41,128 nucleotides of DNA from Salinispora cortesiana. GTDB lineage: Bacteria > Actinomycetota > Actinomycetes > Mycobacteriales > Micromonosporaceae. Shown one piece after another: positions 7,929-17,658 of this stretch; the first letter of the stretch is position 1, and every line of letters begins with the position of its first letter. Where the stretch lies: assembly GCF_000484695.1 (NCBI RefSeq), contig NZ_AXVR01000044.1, positions 1 to 41,128 of the forward strand. The letters run 5' to 3'. The position numbers and the translations under genes are program-made. The notes beneath the pieces were generated by a model that did no database searches, was not told where the DNA came from, and saw nothing but the letters and a program-made list of their open reading frames with translations.

Positions 7929-8648
7929 CTAGCTGTCGTCCCGTACGTGCAGGACGATCGCCGACACGTCCTGGCCACCCTCAGTAAGGGCGGAAGCAAC
8001 CAACCGGTCCACCGCCTGCTGCGCAGTTGCTGCGGTCGCCAGGGTCGCATGCAGGTGCTCAGGTGACACGAAGGAGCTGAGCCCGTCCGAACAGAGCAGG
8101 ATCCGATCGCCGCAAGTCAGGGGCAACACGATGATGTCAGGTGACCGGCCATCCGGGTGGCCATCCAGGAAACGCGTCAGCTTGTCCGAAAGGTTGGGCA
8201 CCTCGCCGGCGCCAGCGACCAGGTGCCGGTACAGGTGATCCTCAGTGATCTGGATGGTGCGACCCCGCTGCGGGCCCGTTGCCGGCAGGAGGTAGGCCCG
8301 AGAGTCACCGATATTGGCCAGGGCTGCCGCCGAACCGGCACTGAGCAACGCAACCAGAGTGGTACCCATACCCGCAAGGCCCGGTTCGGCGGCAACACGG
8401 TGCCGCACCGCCCTGTTCGCGGCCTGCACCGCCTCTCCCAACACCACCGGCAGCGCACCGGGCTCCACTTCCCGGTCGTATCGCCGCACTGCCTCGATCA
8501 CAGTGGCACTGGCGACATCACCGGCACCATGGTTGCCGAGACCATCAGCGACCGCGAACAGACACCGCCCCACGTGAATGGCGTCCTCGTTACGTCGTCG
8601 ACCGAGCCCCAGGTGACAGCTCCCCGCAACATCGATGCGCAGACTCAC
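7929..8648 (-). CDS. PP2C-family Ser/Thr protein phosphatase
   Basis: Metal-dependent phosphatase of 239 residues. Conserved PP2C motifs are in order: RRRNEDAI (about 17-24), the metal-binding ADGLGNHGAGD, MGTTLVAL, GDSRAYL, CSDGL and GGQDVSAIV (usually GxDN, here with Ser). There are no membrane segments or extra sensor domains, so it is a small soluble phosphatase as found opposite bacterial Hanks-type kinases, although no kinase is nearby. It starts with GTG at 8648, overlapping the stop of the upstream UTRA gene by 4 bp (GTGA), which indicates translational coupling. Confidence 0.92.
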   Translation of the reverse strand: MSLRIDVAGSCHLGLGRRRNEDAIHVGRCLFAVADGLGNHGAGDVASATVIEAVRRYDREVEPGALPVVLGEAVQAANRAVRHRVAAEPGLAGMGTTLVALLSAGSAAALANIGDSRAYLLPATGPQRGRTIQITEDHLYRHLVAGAGEVPNLSDKLTRFLDGHPDGRSPDIIVLPLTCGDRILLCSDGLSSFVSPEHLHATLATAATAQQAVDRLVASALTEGGQDVSAIVLHVRDDS

Positions 8649-9262
8649 CGTTCCGGGTCATCCTCCGCGCGCACGTTGATCACTTCAGGCCACGGCTCCC
8701 GCGCTGACTCATCACGATGCAGGATGTGGATGGTCTCGACCCGGTCACTGGCGACAACGCACTCGGTCACCTCGACCGGCTCACCGTCGTCCCCAGAAGT
8801 ACCCACCCGAATGATCTCCAACACCGGAAGGCTCACCGCGACCTCCAACAGGGCGGCCTCCCGCGTACTGGGCATCCGCGCGCGGTGGATCTCCATCCAG
8901 GTGATCGGCCAGTGACCTCCGACCTCCAGCCGGTGCTGCCAACCGCCCGGCCCGGCGGCAGGGGAGTCCAGCCCGGGCACGGCGGCTGCCCGCGGATGGA
9001 TCCAGGAGGTACTGACCTGGACGGGCGACTCCCCCTCGGGACCACTGACCAGAAACCGGCGCAACACCCGGGTACCGGGCTCAACCTTGAGCAACTCGGC
9101 GATGCGCGGATCGTTGAGGGGTTCAACAGCAGCCACCGGCACGGTGTGCTGCCGCCACACCTCCTGACGGGTAGCCGGTGGGAAGGAGTAGCCGGTGGCA
9201 GCGGCATTCCGTTTCACCAGATCCCCCCGGGGCCGGCGTGGGCGGGCCGTTCCGTACCGCAC
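8645..9262 (-). CDS. Orphan UTRA-domain protein (GntR/HutC-type ligand domain without HTH)
   Basis: 205 residues that are almost entirely a UTRA domain, the effector-binding fold of HutC-type GntR regulators (RIAELLKVEPGTRVLRRFLV, then a PVQVSTSWI strand and a closing EVTECVVASDRVETI strand). The winged helix-turn-helix normally preceding it is missing. Translation starts at GTG 9262, the frame is closed by TAG a few codons upstream, and only 85 bp separate it from the aminotransferase gene. It is translationally coupled to the downstream PP2C phosphatase. It may sense a ligand and act by protein contact, or be a fragment that was kept. Confidence 0.8.
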   Translation of the reverse strand: MRYGTARPRRPRGDLVKRNAAATGYSFPPATRQEVWRQHTVPVAAVEPLNDPRIAELLKVEPGTRVLRRFLVSGPEGESPVQVSTSWIHPRAAAVPGLDSPAAGPGGWQHRLEVGGHWPITWMEIHRARMPSTREAALLEVAVSLPVLEIIRVGTSGDDGEPVEVTECVVASDRVETIHILHRDESAREPWPEVINVRAEDDPER

Positions 9263-9347
9263 GATGACCCCCGCTCCGGGACCCCCAAAACCTAGCCGTT
9301 GCCTACTTTCTTACACCCAGCGGCCGGCCGAGGTGACCGAACGCGGA

Positions 9348-10508
9348 TTATCCGATGGCCTGACGGAACCGGTCAGCCAGGCTCGAAAGACGGTCGACCG
9401 GTTCGTTGGCGAACACGATCCGCAGGTAGCGCGCGCCGCTGGGTCCCCAGCCATCCATCGCCGTGGCCGCCACCTTCGCCCGGTCGAACAACAGCCCCGC
9501 CAGCTCGGCAGGCGTCAACCCCAGGGGCTGGGTATCCACGAGCAGCGACCATCCGCCGTGTGGCCGAACGATTGGATAGCCCGAGAGCTGCTGCAGGACC
9601 GTGTCGCAGCGCCGCTGCCAATGTTGGGTAGCGGCGGTGACATCAGCATCAGCATCGGGTGCGTCGAGCGCGGCGGCCACCGCCCCCTGAGCCAACCCAA
9701 CCTGGCAGACCACATTGGTCAGACCAACCAGCTTGATGTCGGCAAGAATCGCGGCGGGTGCCACGACCCACCCGACCCGCCAGCCGATCAGCCGCAGTTC
9801 CTTCGACGCTGAACCGACAGTGATGGTGCGCCCGGCGAGGCCATCATGGGCTGCTGGATGGCTGGGGCGAAGGCCGTCGAAACGGATCCGCTCCATCGCC
9901 GCGTCATAGATCAGCCAAGCATTGTGCCGCGCGCAGGCAGCAGACAACGCAGACCAGTGCTCCGCGTTCAGGACCAGCCCGGAGGGCATGGCCGGGCCCA
10001 TCATCAGCACCGCGGCGGTGTTGGGTCCAACAGCGCTGGCGAGATGTTCCGGATCGACCACCCAGCCCTCCGGCGTGGGCTTGGCGGGCACGAAACACGG
10101 CACCCCACCGGCGAGCCGGACCCGATTGACCAGGCCGGCGTAGATGAGGTCCACCAGCACCACCTCCTGACCCGGCTCCACGGTGGCCAGCAGCGTGTTC
10201 AGGATGCCGTTCAATCCACCGGCGACGCTGACGCACTCGGTGTCGGGGTCGTACCGTCGGCCAGCGATGCGCGACACGTGAGCCGCGGCGGCCGCGCGAA
10301 GGGAACGCTGCCCCTGGAAGGGCAGGTAGCTGTTGGCCGCGTCGTCGTCGATGGCGGCCCGGGTCGCGGTGACCGCCACGGCCGGTGGCTTCAGATCGGT
10401 GTCCAGATTCTCCAGACGAAGAAAGTCCGGGTCGGCTATCGCGTCCGCGGCGTCGCCGACCAGGTCAACGCCGATGCCAGGAATGTCGCGTAGGCGGCTG
10501 ACGGTCAT
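9348..10508 (-). CDS. PLP-dependent class I/II aminotransferase
   Basis: Fold-type I PLP enzyme of 386 residues. The Schiff-base lysine lies in SASKELRLIGWRVGW, the standard SxSKxxxxxGWRxG signature; upstream are the phosphate-binding GGLNGIL turn and the IYDAAMERI segment where the PLP-pyridine Asp sits. ATG at 10508 is preceded by GGAG at good spacing, so longer upstream frames are rejected. It is divergent from an XRE-cupin regulator with nested dyads in the shared promoter. A broad-specificity amino acid aminotransferase or C-S lyase-like activity is plausible; the substrate is unknown. Confidence 0.88.
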   Translation of the reverse strand: MTVSRLRDIPGIGVDLVGDAADAIADPDFLRLENLDTDLKPPAVAVTATRAAIDDDAANSYLPFQGQRSLRAAAAAHVSRIAGRRYDPDTECVSVAGGLNGILNTLLATVEPGQEVVLVDLIYAGLVNRVRLAGGVPCFVPAKPTPEGWVVDPEHLASAVGPNTAAVLMMGPAMPSGLVLNAEHWSALSAACARHNAWLIYDAAMERIRFDGLRPSHPAAHDGLAGRTITVGSASKELRLIGWRVGWVVAPAAILADIKLVGLTNVVCQVGLAQGAVAAALDAPDADADVTAATQHWQRRCDTVLQQLSGYPIVRPHGGWSLLVDTQPLGLTPAELAGLLFDRAKVAATAMDGWGPSGARYLRIVFANEPVDRLSSLADRFRQAIG

Positions 10509-10522
10509 GTGACACTCCTCAA

Positions 10523-10555
10523 CGTTCCACTCTGTTCGCTTCACTGGAACGAACG
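10523..10555. promoter_or_regulatory. Nested dyads in the aminotransferase / XRE-cupin promoter
   Basis: CGTTCCA (10523-10529) pairs with TGGAACG (10545-10551) across 15 bp, and GTTCG (10534-10538) pairs with CGAAC (10550-10554). These interleaved GTTC/GAAC half-sites lie between the divergent starts (10508 and 10566) and are a plausible operator for the XRE protein. Confidence 0.55.
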
Positions 10556-10565
10556 TAACACCAAA

Positions 10566-11120
10566 ATGGTATGCATGGATCTGGCGCGAACGGTCGGCTC
10601 GAATGTGCACCGGCTACGAAGCACTGCTGGCATGTCCCTGGCCGACCTCGCCACAGCCGGCGACATCAGCAAGACCACCCTGCACAGCATCGAGCAGGGG
10701 CACGGCAACCCAACCCTCAGCACCCTGTGGGCCCTGGCCACGGCGCTGAGGGTGCCGCTCGGCGCACTACTGGAAACACCCACCCCCAACACCGACGTCG
10801 TACGCGCCGACGACCAGCAGCCACGCATCAGCGGAGACGCGGTCAGCGCCCGCCTCCTGCACCGCATCCAACTGCGCGGCACGGTGGAGGTCTACGACAT
10901 CGAGGTGGCCCAGACCGCCCAACACTCACCCGCTCACCTGCCCGGCGTGCAGGAGTGCCTCATCCTCACTCACGGAAGCATCACCACCGGACCCGCCGAC
11001 GCCACCGCCACCCTGGCCGAACACGACTCCATCCGGTTCGACGCCAACCGCCCACACCAGTACCAGGGCAATGGGCAGCGCAACCGCGCGATCCTACTCA
11101 TGTTGCACCCCGAAACCTGA
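10566..11120 (+). CDS. XRE-family regulator with C-terminal cupin domain
   Basis: 184-residue one-component regulator. An N-terminal Cro/CI-type helix-turn-helix (VGSNVHRLRSTAGMSLADLA then SKTTLHSIEQGHGNPTLSTLWALA, residues about 8-55) is followed by a small cupin sensor (about 95-184) with GVQECLILTHGSI and a closing HQYQG strand. Such proteins commonly control amino acid or polyamine metabolism. ATG 10566 is preferred; ATG 10575 in the same frame is possible. It faces the aminotransferase gene head to head, so it probably controls that gene and itself. Confidence 0.88.
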   Translation: MVCMDLARTVGSNVHRLRSTAGMSLADLATAGDISKTTLHSIEQGHGNPTLSTLWALATALRVPLGALLETPTPNTDVVRADDQQPRISGDAVSARLLHRIQLRGTVEVYDIEVAQTAQHSPAHLPGVQECLILTHGSITTGPADATATLAEHDSIRFDANRPHQYQGNGQRNRAILLMLHPET

Positions 11121-11203
11121 CGGTCGCCGATCGCGTGAATGGCTGGTAGCAAACATCCCGCGAGTTCCCTCAAACACCCACGAAGCAATCACAGGGCCCA
11201 GAG

Positions 11204-11232
11204 TTCACTGTTTACTGAATACACAATACGAT
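11204..11232 (+). promoter_or_regulatory. Putative promoter of the cmtR-like gene
   Basis: A -10-like TACGAT at 11227-11232 and a -35-like TTCACT at 11204-11209 are separated by 17 bp in an unusually AT-rich stretch. Initiation would fall at about 11239-11241, almost at the start codon, so the mRNA would have little or no leader. An ArsR dimer would be expected to bind around 11210-11238. Confidence 0.5.
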
Positions 11233-11246
11233 GTACTGTCTTGGCG

Positions 11247-11576
11247 GTGGAGACGCTGACGCACGGGCAAGTGCTCGCCCGCTTCGGCCATGCCCTGTCC
11301 GACCCGATTCGTGCCAGGCTCCTGCTGGCCCTGCGAGACGGACCCAGCTACCCAGCCAAACTCGCCGCCCTGCTGGGTACCACCCGGCAGAACCTGTCCA
11401 ACCACCTGGCCTGCCTACGCGGCTGCGGCCTGGTCGTCGCCGCCCCCGAAGGTCGGCGCACCCGCTACGAGCTGTCCGATGCCCGGCTCGCACACGCCCT
11501 GGGCGACCTACTCGGCCTGGTCCTCGCCGTCGACCCGGCCGCCTGCCCCACCACCGACACCGACGGGTGCTGCTGA
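11247..11576 (+). CDS. CmtR-like ArsR-family metal sensor
   Basis: 109-residue winged-helix repressor closely resembling Mycobacterium tuberculosis CmtR, a Cd(II)/Pb(II) sensor. The recognition region SNHLACLRGCGLV holds two cysteines in the CxxxC arrangement used by CmtR, and a third cysteine lies near the C-terminus (VDPAACPT) as in CmtR. A further CC ends the protein. GTG 11247 is the preferred start; TTG 11241 is possible. The stop overlaps the start of the ICMT-like gene (TGATG), so the pair is one transcript. Unlike M. tuberculosis, no P-type ATPase is adjacent. Confidence 0.85.
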   Translation: METLTHGQVLARFGHALSDPIRARLLLALRDGPSYPAKLAALLGTTRQNLSNHLACLRGCGLVVAAPEGRRTRYELSDARLAHALGDLLGLVLAVDPAACPTTDTDGCC

Positions 11577-12196
11577 TGGCCACACTCGCCCTGGGACTGT
11601 ATGTGCTCGGACTACTACTGGCCTTCGGATGGCGCACCCTCGCCCAGTGGCGAGCCACCGGCGACACCGGACTGCGGCTGGACGCCGGACTAGCCGGATC
11701 AATCCGCTGGTGGGCCAAGCTAGCCTTCCTCGCCGCACTGCCGCTCGGCGCCGCCGGCCCCGCCGCCGCCCTGGCCGGCCTGCCGCCGATCACCACCCTC
11801 GACGCCGGCTGGCTACGCACCACCGGCGTGGTACTCGCCGTAACCGGGATCGCGGCCACGCTCGCGGCGCAACTGAACATGGGCACCTCCTGGCGTATCG
11901 GCGTCAACCCGGCCGAGCACACCGCCCTGATCACCGCCGGCGCATTCGCCGTGGCCCGCAACCCCGTCTTCACAGCGATGACCATCACCAGTCTCGGCCT
12001 CGCCGCGATGGTGCCCAACCTAATCTCCCTCACAGCGACCGTCGTGCTCATCGCGTCGGTCCAACTTCAGGTACGAGCGGTAGAAGAGCCCTACCTCATC
12101 CGTACCCACGGCCCGGCCTACACCACCTACGCCGCGCGAGTCGGACGCTTCCTCCCCGGCGTCGGCCGCAGCGCCAAAGCTAGATCAACCCCTTAG
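11576..12196 (+). CDS. ICMT/PEMT-like membrane methyltransferase
   Basis: 206-residue polytopic membrane protein with about five hydrophobic segments. Its C-terminal half has the isoprenylcysteine/phospholipid methyltransferase signature: GAFAVARNPVFTAM, then VRAVEEPYLIRTHGPAYTTY and VGRFLPGVG, which form the S-adenosylmethionine site. It is not likely to methylate prenyl-cysteine in a bacterium; relatives methylate small lipophilic thiols or lipids. Translational coupling to a metal sensor suggests a metal-induced membrane methylation role. This is inference from context. Confidence 0.82.
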   Translation: MATLALGLYVLGLLLAFGWRTLAQWRATGDTGLRLDAGLAGSIRWWAKLAFLAALPLGAAGPAAALAGLPPITTLDAGWLRTTGVVLAVTGIAATLAAQLNMGTSWRIGVNPAEHTALITAGAFAVARNPVFTAMTITSLGLAAMVPNLISLTATVVLIASVQLQVRAVEEPYLIRTHGPAYTTYAARVGRFLPGVGRSAKARSTP

Positions 12197-12431
12197 CGAC
12201 GTAGCGCTCACAAGGCGCCATGGCCCATTGCTTTCGGGACAGACTGCCGGGAACCCGTCGAGTGAATACGCGATAGATCGTTCACCTGACCCTGCCAGTT
12301 GGGCGGGCCGATAGTGGACGTCCACGACGCGCCAATACCCAACGAGATCTCTCAATCATGTCACTACTTCGTAAGATGTGCATGAATCAATAAGAGTAGT
12401 GTCAGCGAGAGGATCGACAAGGGAGGTTGCA
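12197..12431 (+). promoter_or_regulatory. Upstream region of the MIP channel gene with a 7-bp inverted repeat
   Basis: 235 bp without a convincing gene. CACTACT at 12362-12368 pairs with AGTAGTG at 12395-12401 across a 26-bp AT-rich spacer, possibly an operator or a weak hairpin. GGGAGG at 12421-12426 is the ribosome-binding site for ATG 12432. Confidence 0.45.
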
Positions 12432-13070
12432 ATGCGGCGGTACGCGACTGAACTCATCGGAACATACTTCCTGCTACTGACGATCGGCCTGACAGTCATC
12501 ACGATGAACGCCCTGGCGCCAGTGGCAATAGGTGGAATTCTCATGGTCATGATTTACGCCGGAGGGCACATATCCGGAGCCCACTTCAACCCCGCCGTAA
12601 CACTGGCCGTTCTTATCCGCGGCCGCATCAAACGAGCCGACGCCGGAGGGTACATCCTGGCCCAACTCCTCGGCGGTCTAGCCGGCGCGGCGACCAGCCA
12701 ACTGATCCTCAACAACGCAAAGCCGACAGCACTGTCACCGGCAGGGCGCGAGATCTGGATGGCATTGGCGGTGGAAGCCCTGTTCACCTTCGCCCTCGCC
12801 TACGTGGTGCTCAACGTCGCCACCAGCCGCAGCCACCCGGACAACTCCTTCTACGGCCTGGCCATCGGGGGCACCGTCATGGTGGGGGTGGTCACGGTCG
12901 GTGGAATCTCCGGCGCGGCATTCAATCCCGCCGTCGCGTTCGGCGCTGCCGCCATTGGTCTCATCGCCTGGTCGACGATCTGGATCCACCTACTAGCCCA
13001 AGCCGTCGGAGCGACGCTCGCGGCGATGGCATTCCTTGCCCTCAGCGAGGAAGACCGCGAGCCCGTCTGA
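12432..13070 (+). CDS. MIP-family channel (aquaporin/glycerol facilitator-like)
   Basis: 212-residue six-helix channel with both pore motifs intact: GAHFNPAVT (about residues 54-62) and GAAFNPAVA (about 163-171). The first helix starts MRRYATELIGTYFLLLTIGLTV. ATG 12432 follows GGGAGG. It conducts water or small neutral solutes; some MIP channels in ars loci export arsenite or methylarsenite. It lies 235 bp after the CmtR-like/methyltransferase pair on the same strand, so a shared metal or metalloid role is possible but unproven. A strong hairpin follows. Confidence 0.9.
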   Translation: MRRYATELIGTYFLLLTIGLTVITMNALAPVAIGGILMVMIYAGGHISGAHFNPAVTLAVLIRGRIKRADAGGYILAQLLGGLAGAATSQLILNNAKPTALSPAGREIWMALAVEALFTFALAYVVLNVATSRSHPDNSFYGLAIGGTVMVGVVTVGGISGAAFNPAVAFGAAAIGLIAWSTIWIHLLAQAVGATLAAMAFLALSEEDREPV

Positions 13071-13074
13071 CACC

Positions 13075-13117
13075 GGCAGCGGCTGACCCCCGACAGCGGC
13101 GGGGGCCAGCCGCTGCC
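13075..13117. terminator. Bidirectional hairpin between the MIP channel and the recombinase
   Basis: GGCAGCGGCTG (13075-13085) pairs with CAGCCGCTGCC (13107-13117), and CCCCCG (13087-13092) pairs with CGGGGG (13100-13105). The result is a 17-bp stem with one mismatch and a 7-nt loop between two convergent genes. There is no T-tract, which is usual for high-GC actinobacteria. Confidence 0.8.
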
Positions 13118-14119
13118 TCACGTCGACAACAACTCCGCCAGCACCCGATGAGTGCGATTCGAACGCACCGCCGCCCGCTGCTGACCCGCAGTCACCTCAA
13201 TGTATGCCTGCGAAGACGCCAACGACACATGCCCCAGCAACCGCATGATCTCCGCCGCGCTCGCACCGTCCTCCGCCAGCCGCGTCGCGAACGTATGCCG
13301 CAACGCGTGCAGCCGCGCCCCCTGCGGCACCCGGTCACCAATCCCCGCCCGCCGAAAGCAGGAGTCCACCAAATACTGCAACCCACCCCGGCGCAGCGGC
13401 CCACCCCGCCGATCCAACAACAGCGGCGCGTCCGGACCCACGCTGCGGGAACCAAATCGGCGACGACAACTCTCCAGATAGTCCGCCAACACCTGGTCCA
13501 ACTCCGGCTCCACCGGCACCACCCGCGGCCGCCCACCCTTACCGGCCACATCAAGCCGCCGCTCGCCGGCCCGCCCGGCCAGGGATGCCACCCGAAGCGC
13601 CAGCATCTCGGCCATCCGCAACCCGCCGCACAACGCCAGCGCCAACACTGCCAGGTCTCGCTGCGGCCAGGGGTCTCGCTGCCGGCCGTTGACCCGGGCC
13701 ACGGCCGTCAACAACTGCTCAGGGGTGTCCGCTCCGCGCAGTGGCTTGGGCCGGGGAAGGGGCGCTCGGGGCCGCCCCACCGCTGGCATCGGGTTACCGG
13801 CGACGACCCCGTCCGCCACCAGGAAGACAAAGAAGCTGTTCCAGGTGGACCAGGCGCGATGCACCGACGCGGCGGAGCGGGTGGCGGCAAAGTGAGCGAA
13901 CGCCGACCGCAGCGTGCGGGAGTGGAGCGCCGTCAACGGCAGGTCAGCCAGGGGGAGGGGAGGGGTGCATGCGCTGGCGGCGATGCTCGCCACGGTGCGC
14001 AGGTCCCGCCGGTACGCCGCCACGGTGTGCGGCGAGGGTTTGCGGGTAGCGCGATCAGTCAGGAACTCCTCAATCAGCTGTACTACCGGTTCACCCGACC
14101 TATCCTGCATAAGGAACAT
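13118..14119 (-). CDS. Tyrosine recombinase, XerC/XerD-like
   Basis: 333-residue integrase-family recombinase. The N-terminal SAM-like domain (about 10-120) recognises core sites. The catalytic domain shows Arg in GGLRMAEML, a beta-hairpin Lys in GKGGRPR, the H-x-x-R box (HALRHTFATRL), His in LLGHVSLASSQAY and the Tyr nucleophile in QAYIEV. The set R-K-H-R-H-Y is complete. Its ATG at 14119 falls inside a dif-like palindrome (14106-14125); ATG 14110 is an alternative. Placement next to two dif-like sites suggests a self-contained recombinase/site pair, as in XerS/difSL or XerH/difH systems, or an integrated element using dif. Confidence 0.9.
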   Translation of the reverse strand: MFLMQDRSGEPVVQLIEEFLTDRATRKPSPHTVAAYRRDLRTVASIAASACTPPLPLADLPLTALHSRTLRSAFAHFAATRSAASVHRAWSTWNSFFVFLVADGVVAGNPMPAVGRPRAPLPRPKPLRGADTPEQLLTAVARVNGRQRDPWPQRDLAVLALALCGGLRMAEMLALRVASLAGRAGERRLDVAGKGGRPRVVPVEPELDQVLADYLESCRRRFGSRSVGPDAPLLLDRRGGPLRRGGLQYLVDSCFRRAGIGDRVPQGARLHALRHTFATRLAEDGASAAEIMRLLGHVSLASSQAYIEVTAGQQRAAVRSNRTHRVLAELLST

Positions 14120-14125
14120 TATGCA
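14106..14125. other. dif-like palindrome overlapping the recombinase start codon
   Basis: TGCATAA-GGAACA-TTATGCA: 7-bp arms around a 6-bp centre, the same architecture as Xer core sites (arms ending CATAA and beginning TTAT). The ATG of the recombinase (complement of 14117-14119) lies at the edge of the centre. It could be the recombinase's own crossover site, giving binding-dependent autoregulation. Confidence 0.5.
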
Positions 14126-14127
14126 TG

Positions 14128-14495
14128 AAACTCGCGTTTTGGACAGGGGGTTGCCGGGGAGGCACCCCGACAGGGGGCGGGAGTGCGCCGACCCGAGGGT
14201 CGGTTCGCCAGTAACGCGAGGGCCGGGCGCCGCGACGGAAGAACGACGGGCCGTACAGCGCGAGCAGGAGTGTTGCGTGCGGGGGTAGCCGCTCGGTGGC
14301 TGCCTGGACGATGGCGGTGGCCGTTCCAAGACCGCGAGGCCGTGTGGTGCAGCACCAAGGGGCAGAGGACCGCACACCCTGTCGCCGGGCTCCGCCGGGG
14401 CTACTCACGACCGGACCGGAGGTGAATGCGTTCGGGCAGGGTGTGCGTGTCCGGCGAGGCCCCCGATCGTCGGAGGGGAGCCGTCAAACCGCTCT
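14128..14495. other. GC-rich stretch without a recognisable gene
   Basis: About 370 bp between the two dif-like sites. Open frames exist on both strands but none has sensible protein character, a ribosome-binding site or family motifs. It may be the body of a small element or a recombination spacer. Confidence 0.5.
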
Positions 14496-14523
14496 ACTTG
14501 ACATAATGTGCATTATCGAATGT
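14496..14523 (-). other. dif: dif-like Xer recombination site
   Basis: A 28-bp block read on the minus strand as ACATTCGATAA, centre TGCACA, then TTATGTCAAGT. The last 11 bases match the conserved XerD-binding arm of bacterial dif sites, and the left arm ends GATAA, as XerC arms do. The spacing is the canonical 11-6-11. It could be the chromosomal dif or a dif-mimicking attachment site. It lies 377 bp from the tyrosine recombinase start. Confidence 0.72.
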
Positions 14524-14576
14524 CGGCTGATAGGGTCGAAGTAGACGAGAAACCTCGCCATGAGCCCCACGAGCGT

Positions 14577-15054
14577 TCAGCCGCCTCTATCCGGATCTCC
14601 CACTGGTGGCTCGCCGCAGCTTCGGGAGTTCCCGCCCGCATCTCGATCAACGGGGCATGGACCGTGAATGATCCGCAGCAAGTGCCACCAGCAGCCGAGC
14701 GTTCCCCCGAACACCAAAGTCCACCAGGGCCGACGGAAGCATCCCTGGGATCGAGTTTCAGGGGGTTCATCCAGCGCGGAGACGACGCCGCCACCCCGCT
14801 CGACAAGAACCAGGGCAGTCGCGGTAGACCCCTCCAGCAACGACCTCAGGATCAGGTGAGTCGAGGCGCAGTACCGACGCACGAGCGCGTTCACGAACTC
14901 CCCGAACACCTCGAGGTCGACTTCGTACTCGTCGTTGATCATAGGACCGAGACCTGATGGCTGGTTCACGACCGGGACCAACGCCTCAGCCGAGCGCACG
15001 AACAGCTCGGCGACGCCGTTCGACGGGTTCCACAGGGTGTGCCCGCCCGCCTCA
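14577..15054 (-). pseudogene. Decayed DUF6086-like gene
   Basis: The minus-strand frame reads YFEAGGHTLWNPSNG, then AELFVRSAEAL, EVDLEVFGEFVNALVRRY and ILRSLLEGSTATALVLVERG, which resembles the small actinobacterial DUF6086 family, often found in toxin-immunity-like neighbourhoods. A ribosome-binding-like GGGGAG stands upstream, but the expected ATG is absent (ACG TAG G at that point) and homology stops near 14745, after which the frame runs through unrelated sequence. A short closed frame ending HEEFELVILGE just upstream looks like the C-terminus of a vanished partner gene. Family assignment is from memory of the pattern. Confidence 0.6.
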
Positions 15055-15149
15055 AAGTACCTACGTCGCCTACTCCCCCAGAATGACCAACTCGAATTCC
15101 TCGTGCCACAACACGACGGGCTACCAGTTGGCCGGTGGGGCGTGGGCCA

Positions 15150-15189
15150 TCAGCCCCTGACGAACTGGCGCCCGAGCGCCGGCGGGTGC

Positions 15190-15200
<11 letters not shown>
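15150..15200. terminator. Inverted repeat at the 3' end of the UvrA-like gene
   Basis: TCAGCCCCTGA (15150-15160) pairs perfectly with TCAGGGGCTGA (15190-15200), whose first bases are the complement of the gene's stop codon. The 29-nt loop contains a further GC-rich hairpin. There is no T-tract, but it is likely a terminator. Confidence 0.6.
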
Positions 15201-17583
<2,383 letters not shown>

Positions 17584-17658
17584 CGGGTCTCCTGGGTCGG
17601 GTGTGCCGGCTGGGTCTGGGTGGTGGCTCCGGTTGTTGCTGGTCGGGTTGGTGGTGGG

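Noticed and set aside
9263..9347. A missing GntR helix-turn-helix for the UTRA gene, perhaps by frameshift
   Set aside because: Only 85 bp separate it from the aminotransferase stop and no frame there encodes a winged helix, so a simple frameshift cannot explain its absence.
10509..10610. N-terminal extension of the aminotransferase to 10610
   Set aside because: It would run through the divergent promoter and into the XRE gene; ATG 10508 has a good GGAG site.
13150..13170. GATTCGAAC resembling a tRNA T-loop near the recombinase 3' end
   Set aside because: It encodes conserved-looking recombinase residues and no cloverleaf can be drawn around it.
14508..14957. 149-codon plus-strand frame over the dif-like and DUF6086 region
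   Set aside because: Lies antisense to the recognisable DUF6086-like remnant, with low-quality composition and no ribosome-binding site.
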